Shown here: positions 5,818-11,998 of the stretch, piece after piece
Position numbering within the stretch: position 1 is the stretch's first letter
How the letters are laid out: each line of letters begins with the position of its first letter
Source: JASFUX01 sp050050115
Lineage (GTDB): Bacteria > Pseudomonadota > Alphaproteobacteria > Caulobacterales > Maricaulaceae
Assembly: GCA_050050115.1 (NCBI GenBank)
Contig: JASFUX010000071.1
Span: 1 to 13,856 of the forward strand
Reading direction: 5' to 3'
DNA: 13,856 nucleotides
Made by a program: the position numbers and the translations under genes
Notes under the pieces: model-generated
Seen by the model: only the letters and a program-made list of their open reading frames with translations
Database searches by the model: none
What the model was told of the DNA's origin: nothing

Positions 5818-6352
5818 CACGCACCCCCAATCCGAGCAGAGTGATGCGACGGCGCATAAATTCTGGCGTTACGCCGTCGAAGCCCGCGCGGGCTTGAACG
5901 GTCGTGCCGTCGTAAGCGGGCCGCCCGCCGCTGATGACGCTTATCTCGATCAAGTCGAGATCGATTAGCGTGCGCTCGGTTCGGTTTGCGCTCCAGCGTT
6001 CCTCGCGAACCGCGAAGCCGAAGCTCATCCCCGACAAGTCGCCGCGTTCGGCGAGGGCGAGTACGTCACGACCAAGCGTCGTTTCGGTGTTCAAGGTGAT
6101 ATCGAATGCCAAGCCAACGTCGTCCTCGCGCAGCTTGAGTGTGCCGTTTTTCGTACGAGCGAGCGGACGCGTCGCATCGTGATCCGCAAGTGCGACGATA
6201 TCCGCGGCCGACGCGAGCGCGCGCTTGAACGCGCCTCGTGAAACGACCTCAGTGAAATTGCCGATCTTTGTCGGCGTGTTGAAGCGCACGACGTGGCCGA
6301 CGAGGCGCCGGTCCTTCGTCGCGAGATGCGCTTCGAGTAAGCGCTTTTCCAT
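5810..6352 (-). CDS. HK97-family prohead maturation protease
   Basis: A 180-residue serine protease of the U35/HK97 gp4 type that cleaves the N-terminal scaffold of the capsid protein during head maturation. Visible motifs are GHVVRFNTPTKIGNFTEVVS and RGAF near the N-terminus, the catalytic His in LADHD (H58), and the nucleophile Ser in LSGMSFGF (S110, with S107 nearby). LIEISVISGGRPAY follows, where E136 or a neighbour probably completes the site. ATG 6352 is preceded by GGAG at 8 nt. The gene lies 123 bp after capsid, and a strong hairpin in that gap may reduce its expression relative to capsid, which would suit the stoichiometry needed. Confidence 0.95.
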   Translation of the reverse strand: MEKRLLEAHLATKDRRLVGHVVRFNTPTKIGNFTEVVSRGAFKRALASAADIVALADHDATRPLARTKNGTLKLREDDVGLAFDITLNTETTLGRDVLALAERGDLSGMSFGFAVREERWSANRTERTLIDLDLIEISVISGGRPAYDGTTVQARAGFDGVTPEFMRRRITLLGLGVRDV

Positions 6353-6387
6353 GTTCCGTACTCCGATGGAATGATGACGGCCGGGCT

Positions 6388-6418
6388 GCGCGGCGACGCC
6401 CGAGGAACGTCGCCGCGC
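6388..6418 (-). promoter_or_regulatory. Strong hairpin between capsid and protease genes
   Basis: A perfect 10-bp GC-only-but-one stem (GCGCGGCGAC with GTCGCCGCGC) encloses an 11-nt loop. There is no T run on the minus strand, so it is not an intrinsic terminator. In the transcript it would sit between capsid and protease, where it could stabilise the capsid mRNA end or dampen read-through. Confidence 0.45.
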
Positions 6419-6475
6419 GCTCTCCGCGGCCCGAAACGGGGGAGGAAAGGCGACTCACCCCGACCGCGAGACCAA

Positions 6476-7753
6476 CTAGGCCGTATTCATGTCCACCGCG
6501 CCGGCGAACGATTCTTCGTGGCGCAGAACGACGTCCGCAGTCATCAGGCCGCGGATTTGAACTCCGGCCTTCGTGAAGGCGTCAGACGTGAAGGGGTTAA
6601 TAAGAATCTCCAAATCCCGCCAGATGCCTACAAGCGCATCCGACCATTTGCCGAACACGATTGCGCGGGCGGCGGGCGAGCCGTCGCCGCTGAGCGCGGT
6701 CGAGTTGAAATAGGAGTACCCGTACAGGTCTCGCGGGCTTTCCATGATGAAGCGTGAGTCGGTTGAACTGACGCGAACCGTCGATCTCAATTTCTTCGAG
6801 CACTGAGGATGCCCGATCCACGCGAGCGACCCGTCATCGATCAGGGCGTTGCTGGTCGCGAGAGACGCGATCAACTCCAGACCTTGCGCCCACGTAGGGG
6901 TTGCAAACGTGCCCGGCGTGATCGTTCCGAGAACGCCTGTGGGCTCGTCGTCGTCGACGCCGCCGACAAGCACCGCACTGTCGAGCGCCGCGGCAAACTG
7001 GCCGGCGAACGTTCGGCGGGCCAGCACTTCAACATCCGGCGAAGCCTGCAACAGAGTCGAATTCGAAAACGGAATGATCGCGCCCAAATGCTTGGGGCTC
7101 ATCGTTCGCGAATTCACATCGATATCGCCCGGCGAAATGGCTTCGTCGTCTCCAATCCACTGAGCGGACGCGCCAGTATCGTTCGCAGGGGCGGCAAAGT
7201 TGCCCTGCAAACCGCGGACGGTGGTGACGCCGGCGCGGCCGGTGACGGCCTGAGCAACGAGTTCATCCGTATAAAGCTCAGGGTGATGCTCGGTGAAGAT
7301 CGCGCCAGCACCGCCGCCAGCGGCGGTCACTGTCCGCTGCTCAACGTCGCCGCGCCGCGGCGTGTGCATCACTTCATACGGAATCAGCAAACCGCGAGTG
7401 GAGCGGCCCAAGTCCTTTTGGATTTGGTCGGCGACTTCGATCTCGCGGCCTGCGTCGACGCCGCGAACGCCAGCCATGTGTGCGATGGCGCGGACAAGCG
7501 AGAAGTCGCGACGGGCGCGATCATAGTCATTGAGGCCGGTGGACACGTCGCGCGCTTCGGCGCGGCGCTCAAGGTCGGCGAGCTTTTCGGCGCGAGCTTC
7601 TTCGGCGTTGAGCGCTTCGACTCGCGTTTCGAGTTCGCTGAAGCGCTTGGACGCTTCGTCTGAGAGATTGCCGCCATCGGCGGACTCGTGCAGGCGCCGC
7701 ATTTCGTCGACGGCGGCTTTCCGCTCGCGGCGGATTTCATGCAGTTTTTTCAT
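6476..7753 (-). CDS. HK97-family major capsid protein
   Basis: A protein of 425 residues. Residues 1-75 are a charged coiled-coil (KKLHEIRRERKAAVDEMRRL and onward), the delta/scaffold domain removed by the protease. The mature part begins around residues 110-125 (STRGLLIPYEV) and shows the HK97-fold landmarks PEL..DELV, AQWIGDDEAI, MSPKHLGAIIPFSNSTLLQ, the helix FAAALDSAVLVG, and near the end LEILINPFTSDAFTKAGVQI. The frame stays open to 7834, but ATG 7753 is preceded by GAGG at 7 nt and matches the usual start. It is the first gene of the capsid operon, and protease and portal follow. That order is opposite to the common portal-protease-capsid order of tailed phages. Confidence 0.96.
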   Translation of the reverse strand: MKKLHEIRRERKAAVDEMRRLHESADGGNLSDEASKRFSELETRVEALNAEEARAEKLADLERRAEARDVSTGLNDYDRARRDFSLVRAIAHMAGVRGVDAGREIEVADQIQKDLGRSTRGLLIPYEVMHTPRRGDVEQRTVTAAGGGAGAIFTEHHPELYTDELVAQAVTGRAGVTTVRGLQGNFAAPANDTGASAQWIGDDEAISPGDIDVNSRTMSPKHLGAIIPFSNSTLLQASPDVEVLARRTFAGQFAAALDSAVLVGGVDDDEPTGVLGTITPGTFATPTWAQGLELIASLATSNALIDDGSLAWIGHPQCSKKLRSTVRVSSTDSRFIMESPRDLYGYSYFNSTALSGDGSPAARAIVFGKWSDALVGIWRDLEILINPFTSDAFTKAGVQIRGLMTADVVLRHEESFAGAVDMNTA

Positions 7754-7805
7754 TGGGGGACCTCGGGGGAGCGAGATTGAGCCGCGGGCTCTCAGCGATC
7801 GCGGC

Positions 7806-7826
7806 GTACACTGACCATCAGTGCAC
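7806..7826. repeat. Near-perfect 21-bp dyad, possible operator of the capsid operon
   Basis: GTACACTGA and TCAGTGCAC are inverted copies (8 of 9 bases) around a CCA spacer, 53 bp before the capsid start codon. Size and symmetry suit a dimeric regulator. In RNA it would form a short hairpin in the 5' untranslated region. Confidence 0.5.
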
Positions 7827-7959
7827 GCTCTCAAAAGGCCCGAGAATTATTTTACCCTCAACGTGCCGATTGAGCGCTCGCCCCTCAGGCGAAATGGGTT
7901 TCGCCCCTGTGGCGAAGGACGAACAACCAGAGAACATTTAGGGATCAAATAGTGCACGC

Positions 7960-7982
7960 AAAAATCCGGCGTTAGCCGCCGG
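7960..7982 (-). terminator. Rho-independent terminator after the 82-aa gene
   Basis: On the minus strand the stem CCGGCG-GCTAA-CGCCGG is followed by ATTTTTG. It ends transcripts of the 8028-8276 gene and insulates the capsid operon from the replication genes upstream. Confidence 0.65.
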
Positions 7983-8027
7983 TCTAGGATCGGCGGGTTC
8001 TGCAAAAAATCTGGGGTATATGGACCG

Positions 8028-8276
8028 TTAGAATGGTAGCGGCTGAATCGGATCAGTGAGCGTGAAGATTTCGTCCGAACCCGGAATCTTGAAGCGCTTT
8101 TGACTGTCGTCGGCGGGCGTTAGCAGCGTGCCGTCTGCAAGTTCCCATCGCTTCATTCCATCTATCGAGTAGAGCCGGTCCTGGGTTCGGACTTCAATCA
8201 CTTCGCCGTAGCAGTGCAGCGTTATCGACCTGCCGTCAGCGTCAGCGGCACTGTAGCGAAGCCCACGATATCCCAT
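8028..8276 (-). CDS. Hypothetical 82-residue protein
   Basis: The start ATG 8276 has a near-ideal ribosome binding site (GGAGG at 7 nt), so the gene is probably real and well translated. The protein is predicted to be beta-rich (SITLHCYGEVIEVRTQDRLY and onward) and ends LTDPIQPLPF. There are no membrane segment, cysteine pairs or recognised motif. It is divergent from the HTH-alphaCTD gene across 160 bp and has its own terminator. A TATAGT -10-like sequence lies about 30 nt before the start codon. It may be a small regulator or anti-host factor; no function can be assigned. Confidence 0.7.
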   Translation of the reverse strand: MGYRGLRYSAADADGRSITLHCYGEVIEVRTQDRLYSIDGMKRWELADGTLLTPADDSQKRFKIPGSDEIFTLTDPIQPLPF

Positions 8277-8396
8277 GACACAACCTCCAGTTAATAGTGA
8301 AACTATAACGCGAGTCGCGGCGTCGGCCTAAAGGCGCGGACGTTCGAGTTTTCCACAGGCCAGCAGGCCAAGGCTGTTCGGCAGCGCGGCGAATCA

Positions 8397-8417
8397 GGGT
8401 GCAGCTGTGCTGCACCC
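8397..8417. repeat. Perfect 21-bp dyad before the HTH-alphaCTD gene
   Basis: GGGTGCAGC and GCTGCACCC are exact inverted copies around TGT. The dyad ends three bases before the AAGGAG ribosome binding site (8421) of the plus-strand gene, so protein binding or RNA folding here could control that gene. It shares the GTGCA...TGCAC theme with the dyad at 7806-7826. Confidence 0.6.
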
Positions 8418-8436
8418 AAGAAGGAGTAAAGGTTCG

Positions 8437-8826
8437 ATGAAACCAGAAACAAAACTCAAGGCCGAGCGCGCATTGGCCATGCGCCGAGACGGCATGACTT
8501 ATAAGGCGATCGGTGAAGCGCTGGGTGTCTCCGGATCGAGGGCCAGCCAGCTCGTCTGGCGACAAGAGCGCATGCTTGAGGCTTCGGCCCGGCGTCAGCG
8601 TGCGCGGCATGCATGGCGGGGCGAGGCCCCTGATATCAAGCTGTCGGATGCCGGATGCACCATGCTCATCGCCAACCGGCTGCGGCGCAACGCTGACGTC
8701 GAAACCGTCCAGCAGCTTCGGGCTTTCGCGCAGAACCCTGAAGCCGTCCAATCCCTCGATGACGGTCGGACGTTGGGGCGCAAGGCGCTCACCGAGTTGA
8801 AGAATTTCATCAGCTCGATGGAATAG
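8437..8826 (+). CDS. HTH protein fused to an RNA polymerase alpha-CTD-like domain
   Basis: A 129-residue protein. Residues 10-46 (MRRDGMTYKAIGEALGVSGS then RASQLVWRQER) form a helix-turn-helix of the sigma-70 region 4/LuxR kind. Residues 67-128 resemble the alpha subunit C-terminal domain: IKLSDAGCTMLIANRLRRN, then VETVQQLRAF, then the hallmark GRKALTELKNFI, comparable to the GRKSL-EI helix-hairpin-helix of RpoA. An alpha-CTD normally binds UP-element DNA and contacts activators and sigma. A free copy fused to an HTH could recruit or compete with host polymerase at element promoters. ATG 8437 follows AAGGAG at 10 nt. A perfect dyad just upstream suggests autoregulation. The alpha-CTD resemblance is by motif only; the function is inferred. 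Confidence 0.75.
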   Translation: MKPETKLKAERALAMRRDGMTYKAIGEALGVSGSRASQLVWRQERMLEASARRQRARHAWRGEAPDIKLSDAGCTMLIANRLRRNADVETVQQLRAFAQNPEAVQSLDDGRTLGRKALTELKNFISSME

Positions 8827-8847
8827 GCCAGCCGCGATCGTGTTAGA

Positions 8848-8882
8848 AGCGTGCGCGCCGCGCCATGAAGCGCGCGCACGCT
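8848..8882 (+). repeat. Hairpin after the HTH-alphaCTD gene
   Basis: AGCGTGCGCG and CGCGCACGCT make a perfect 10-bp stem with a 15-nt loop, 22 bp after the stop codon. There is no T run (AGGGGGG follows on the plus strand), so at best it is a Rho-assisted end or an mRNA-stabilising structure. Confidence 0.4.
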
Positions 8883-8920
8883 AGGGGGGTATGGGGGAGA
8901 CGCGCGCGAGGTTTGACGCC

Positions 8921-9017
8921 GGAGGAGCGTGAGAGGAGCGAGGCGCGAAATCCCAATAACCATAAGGGAATCCGCGAAAACCCCACGCTCCTCTAATTTC
9001 CGCGCTTCAGAGGAGCG
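8921..9017. repeat. Iteron-like cluster RGAGGAGCG, candidate replication origin
   Basis: Four 9-bp copies occur: 8921-8929 and 8932-8940 (direct, 11 bp apart), 8986-8994 (inverted) and 9009-9017 (direct). A less GC-rich stretch (AAATCCCAATAACCATAAGG) lies between the pairs. The cluster abuts the 3' end of the helicase gene and contains no ORF, which suits an origin. The last two copies also form a stem on the minus strand followed by TGGGGTTTT, so a weak terminator of the replication operon is an alternative. Confidence 0.4.
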
Positions 9018-9019
9018 CG

Positions 9020-10420
9020 TCACTGCGGCGAACCCCCTGCAAGCGCGATAAATGAGCGATCGTGGCCGCTGACGCGGCGTGTTTGGACGACAATCCGCTT
9101 GGCCTTGAACAGCCGGCGCATCGCAGCCGCGAGCGCCTTCTTTTTGACGTGCTTCGCCGCGGCCTCTTCCTCCCGTGCAAAGACAGTCGGGGCGTAGCTC
9201 GCGCCGGCCGCAGCGTTCACATAGCGACCCTCTTCGGCGTAGCGGGCGAGAATTTCGAGGAAGAGCGCGTCAACATCAGCGTCCGTGAACGCTTTCGCGT
9301 CGCCCCCGTCGCAGGCGACGAACACGCCCCGCTGCCATCGGATATCGATCCTCTTCCCGAGCGCACCCCGGTTGTTCTTTTTCACCTCAAGAACGCGTTC
9401 GTCGGGATCATCGTCTTCGCCGTCTGGCCGCGTGAGATAGAGCCGCGAGCGCACACTATTGTTCCAGTGCGTCGAGCCGCTTAGCCCGGAGCCGCTCGCC
9501 ATTCCGCTGAGGCTGGGATGCGCAAGGATGACGATCGTGCAGCCGGTCCGGTGACAGAGCCCGCGAAGCTGACCGACGAACCAGCGAACTTCTGGCCGGA
9601 CGATTTCATTCCCGCCGAACACGTCCGCAAGACTGTCGAGCACCACGACGGCCGGCCGCAACTCCTCAACGCGGCGTACGAGCGCGTCATAGAGCGCGGT
9701 CATCGCCAGTCGTCCGGCCTGCGGCGCGGCGAGCAAGGCGTCAACCTCCGCAAGCGGCGCAATGTGAAGGTCCGTCAGCTTCGCAAGGTCCAAGCTCGCG
9801 TGTTTGCAGATCGCCGCCAGCCGCCTATGGATTTCGTCCAACTCGTCCTCGGCGGACAAATAGAGCGCGCCGCCTTTGGCGACGACGCGGGATAGCCAAC
9901 TCGTGTCGCTAGCGACGGCCACTGTGAGCTGAAGCGCCAGCAGCGACTTCCCAAGCCCGCCATCGCCGCTCAATAGGCACGGCTGGCCGGCTGGTATGAG
10001 GTCTCGCGCAAGCCATTGCTGCTTTGGGATTTTTTTGCCCGCGAAGCTCGCGGCGCTGACGGTGTGGAGTGACTGGACCGGCGGCTCAGGTGGAGCATCG
10101 GAAACGGGCGGGGGACTGAACGTCTTCGCCACATGGCGCGCTTTGCGACGCTCTGCGCCGCGTATCGATCGATCAATTTCGCCAATCCGGTCACGCCAAC
10201 GGCGGGGCTCGTCTTCACGCCATTCGGCCTCATTGAACGCCGCGACGATCTCAGTCTTGTCGACACCGATCATCGTGAGGAAATTCACCGCGTCGTGAAC
10301 TTCGACACCGTTACGAATCGCGTCGAGCGCACTCTGTTTGTCATGTCCGCTTCCGCCCCTGGCCCGCGACGCAGGCGCGCCAATCGGCTGAAGTTCGTCG
10401 GCCTCGTCAATGCACCTCAT
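9020..10420 (-). CDS. RepA-like hexameric helicase (AAA_25 family ATPase)
   Basis: This 466-residue protein belongs to the RecA-fold RepA/AAA_25 group, replicative helicases of plasmids and satellites. Walker A is GDGGLGKS (about residues 152-159), an acidic SAED follows the next strand, Walker B is VVVLDS (258-263), and TIVILAHPSLSG then SGSTHWNNSVRSRLYL (about 294-328) is typical of the family. The first 100 residues look like a primase C-terminal linker domain. The end is basic with a winged-helix look (KKKALAAAMRRLFKAKRIVV). I chose ATG 10420 (GAAGG at 8 nt); the frame is open to 10444. It overlaps the primase-like gene by 14 nt. Relatives, from memory, often carry the primase and helicase parts in one chain, so this may be a split gene. 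Confidence 0.88.
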   Translation of the reverse strand: MRCIDEADELQPIGAPASRARGGSGHDKQSALDAIRNGVEVHDAVNFLTMIGVDKTEIVAAFNEAEWREDEPRRWRDRIGEIDRSIRGAERRKARHVAKTFSPPPVSDAPPEPPVQSLHTVSAASFAGKKIPKQQWLARDLIPAGQPCLLSGDGGLGKSLLALQLTVAVASDTSWLSRVVAKGGALYLSAEDELDEIHRRLAAICKHASLDLAKLTDLHIAPLAEVDALLAAPQAGRLAMTALYDALVRRVEELRPAVVVLDSLADVFGGNEIVRPEVRWFVGQLRGLCHRTGCTIVILAHPSLSGMASGSGLSGSTHWNNSVRSRLYLTRPDGEDDDPDERVLEVKKNNRGALGKRIDIRWQRGVFVACDGGDAKAFTDADVDALFLEILARYAEEGRYVNAAAGASYAPTVFAREEEAAAKHVKKKALAAAMRRLFKAKRIVVQTRRVSGHDRSFIALAGGSPQ

Positions 10421-10901
10421 ACGGCACACCTTCAACGCGACCATATCTGAACGCCTGACTCATCGTGAAACTTTCACTGGTCAAAATTCCGCCGAGTGCG
10501 CCGTTAAGGCGCTCAATCAACTCAAGCCGCGCCTCGGGCGGGCGCTCTTGTGCGAGCGGGCAGAGAACGCGCCAGCGCGGGGCCTCGGGATGATGAGAGG
10601 GCGTCGTATAGATCAGGCCGACGACGCCAGCGGAGCGCAGCATTTCGGCGGCTTCTTCCGGCGTGATTAGTTCGCCGTCGTAGTCGCCCTCAACCCCTGA
10701 GATCGCGAGCATGTTGTCATTTGAGCGCAGTGAACCGAGTTCCGTCCGCTCATCGCCGAAGCGCGCCAGCTTTAGAAACGGCGTCACCTCTTTGGAAGGA
10801 TAAATCTCGGGTGCGCGCAGCCATTCGCAGATGTCCGGCCATGTCGTGCTGACCTCGCGGGCGTGACGGCCCGTTTGATCGGTAAACAGAGTAATATGCA
10901 T
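10407..10901 (-). CDS. Primase-like protein (AEP-type N-terminal domain)
   Basis: This 164-residue protein resembles the N-terminal domain of archaeo-eukaryotic-type primases found in satellites and plasmids. It shows EGDYDGELIT (acidic pair D73/D75, probable metal ligands), LIYTTPSHHPEAPRWRVLCP (H103/H104 and R111) and SFTMSQAFRYGRVEGVPYEV at the end. It would make primers for replication by the adjacent helicase. The protein stops just after the domain, while the conserved-looking continuation (IDEADELQPIG) is found in the +1 frame at the start of the helicase ORF. The start overlaps the stop of the preceding 90-aa gene as TAATG, so the genes are coupled. Confidence 0.7.
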   Translation of the reverse strand: MHITLFTDQTGRHAREVSTTWPDICEWLRAPEIYPSKEVTPFLKLARFGDERTELGSLRSNDNMLAISGVEGDYDGELITPEEAAEMLRSAGVVGLIYTTPSHHPEAPRWRVLCPLAQERPPEARLELIERLNGALGGILTSESFTMSQAFRYGRVEGVPYEVH

Positions 10902-11173
10902 TATCGATCGGGCTCGAAGAGCGCGCGGAATTCGTCGATCTTGCAGAACTCGCGATAGGCCGCCTGACCGTCCTCAACATCGCGAACAACGATCACGAAT
11001 TCTGAGAGCATCGCCATCGCCAGCTCATCGCGGGTCATGGTCTGGCGATCTGAAAAACAGGCGCCCGTTGTGAAATCATATTGATCAGACCAGCTGGAGC
11101 GATCCGGCCACGGCCCCACACGGCATGCGCCGGCGGGCATGGACCAAGCAATCATGGAATCGAGATACCGCAT
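10901..11173 (-). CDS. Hypothetical 90-residue protein
   Basis: No family is recognised. The N-terminal half is aromatic and has two cysteines (ACRVGPWPDRSSWSDQYDF), and the C-terminal half is helical and acidic (MTRDELAMAMLSEFVIVVRD). The stop overlaps the start of the primase-like gene as TAATG, placing it in the replication operon. The start is uncertain: ATG 11173 has AAGG too close (1 nt), while ATG 11155 has no clear site. A role as a replication accessory is suggested by context only. Confidence 0.55.
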   Translation of the reverse strand: MRYLDSMIAWSMPAGACRVGPWPDRSSWSDQYDFTTGACFSDRQTMTRDELAMAMLSEFVIVVRDVEDGQAAYREFCKIDEFRALFEPDR

Positions 11174-11206
11174 GCCTTGGAAGCTGCGGTTTGGGGATTT
11201 TACCCG

Positions 11207-11641
11207 CTACCGCCGCTTGCGGTCGCCCCGGCCGGCTTTGATCTTCGCACGCCGCCACAGTTGCTCGCCGACGCGCTCGCGCACGTACGCGGAGGCCTTG
11301 GCTTCAGATTGAAAATGCTTGCCGTCCGCGGCGGCTGCGTCGCGCGCCATCTTGCCCGCGCCGCGGCGGCCTGCGGCAAGCATTTGTGACCATAGTCTCT
11401 GAATAGCGGACGGCGGACGCGCTGGACGTATCTTGACGCCTACGTAGACCGCCGCCTGATCAACTTCGATCTTCGGCCGCCAGCCGCTCGGCCGCACGAT
11501 GCGAGCCCGCATCAGCTTGGTAGTCAGCGCGGCCCTTTCGGCGTCGAATCCTTTCGGCGGCGGAGGCGGACGCTTCTCGACGCGCCACCGCGAGCCGTCG
11601 TGGACTAGCCGATGCGAGGTGAACGGGTTCATCATCCGCAC
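11207..11641 (-). CDS. Hypothetical basic protein, first gene next to attR
   Basis: A protein of up to 144 residues, very basic and rich in Arg/Lys/Ala, ending KAGRGDRKRR. It shows VDQAAVYVGVKIRPARPPSA in the middle and a long charged helix after it. The basic character suits nucleic-acid binding; no domain is recognised. The start may be ATG 11641 or ATG 11632. A TATCCT -10-like hexamer lies only about 7 nt before ATG 11641, so the mRNA could be nearly leaderless. It precedes the replication genes by 33 bp and probably heads that operon. Confidence 0.55.
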   Translation of the reverse strand: MRMMNPFTSHRLVHDGSRWRVEKRPPPPPKGFDAERAALTTKLMRARIVRPSGWRPKIEVDQAAVYVGVKIRPARPPSAIQRLWSQMLAAGRRGAGKMARDAAAADGKHFQSEAKASAYVRERVGEQLWRRAKIKAGRGDRKRR

Positions 11642-11684
11642 GAGGATACCCGAAAGGCGCGCAGGCTTCAGCCGAACAATTCAG

Positions 11685-11749
11685 TGTTTTCCAGTTTCAT
11701 CGGGCGACGATATGGGGTTCGTCATCCGTTCACGGCGCGCTTTCCAAAA
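11685..11749 (+). repeat. Arm-type repeats near attR
   Basis: TGTTTTCCA at 11685-11693 matches the attL-side pair, and CTTTCCAAAA at 11740-11749 is a looser copy. All are in the same orientation. With the left pair they frame the element, as expected of integrase arm sites in the P and P' arms. Confidence 0.4.
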
Positions 11750-11777
11750 AATGCATTGAAAACAAATGGTTACGTGC

Positions 11778-11817
11778 GGATTTGCAGTCCTCTGCGTAAC
11801 CACTCCGCCACGGCGCC
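11778..11817 (-). pseudogene. attR core: displaced 5' half of tRNA-Cys
   Basis: This is an exact copy of tRNA-Cys nucleotides 1-40, followed by unrelated sequence instead of the 3' half, so it cannot form a tRNA. If integration occurred in the anticodon arm, this is the original chromosomal 5' half and the original promoter lies to its right. A minus-strand CTGATT-17-TATGTA pair is visible near 11866-11894. An inverted repeat GGTTACG (11768-11774) with CGTAACC (11795-11801) surrounds the crossover region. Confidence 0.92.
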
Positions 11818-11998
11818 GCGCCCGTCCGGCGTTGCGTGCCGCCGGCGGGAGCCTCGCTCTTACATAAGGATCCGGCCGCCCGCAATCAGCCTCGCGCGAA
11901 TCAAAGCCGACCCGCCGCCGGTTGCGCGGTTTCCTTGGGCGGGGGCGGCGGCTAACCTGCCGTTGCGGAGCCGCCGGGCGGCTTGGGGAGGGGTGCCC

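Larger units (their letters stand above)
7754..8027 (-). promoter_or_regulatory. Leader and control region of the capsid operon
   Basis: These 274 bp without a gene lie between the terminator of the 82-aa gene and the capsid start. On the minus strand a TAAAAT -10-like hexamer lies at 7854-7849 without a good -35, which would fit an activator-dependent promoter. Upstream are overlapping GGCGAA inverted repeats (7888-7916), and downstream is the 21-bp dyad (7806-7826). AGTGCACGC occurs at 7820-7828 and again at 7951-7959. Confidence 0.4.
1737..11817. mobile_element. Integrated phage-satellite-like element carrying an HK97 capsid module
   Basis: It is bounded by a 40-bp perfect direct repeat (1737-1776 and 11778-11817), giving a unit of 10,041 bp. 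Inside are an integrase next to attL, an AlpA-like HTH gene, HK97-type portal, protease and capsid genes, an HTH-alphaCTD fusion gene, a RepA-like helicase, a primase-like gene and several small genes. No terminase, tail or lysis gene is visible. Size, int-alpA position, replication module and gene content resemble capsid-forming phage-inducible islands, which steal tails from a helper phage. A deleted prophage remnant is the main alternative. Confidence 0.85.

Noticed and set aside
6809..7663. Long plus-strand ORF antisense to the capsid gene
   Set aside because: It lies opposite an unmistakable HK97 capsid protein and shows no domain of its own.
8242..8751. 169-codon minus ORF over the HTH-alphaCTD gene
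   Set aside because: No domain, covers the divergent promoter region and the perfect dyad; the plus frame carries recognisable HTH and alpha-CTD motifs with a good ribosome binding site.
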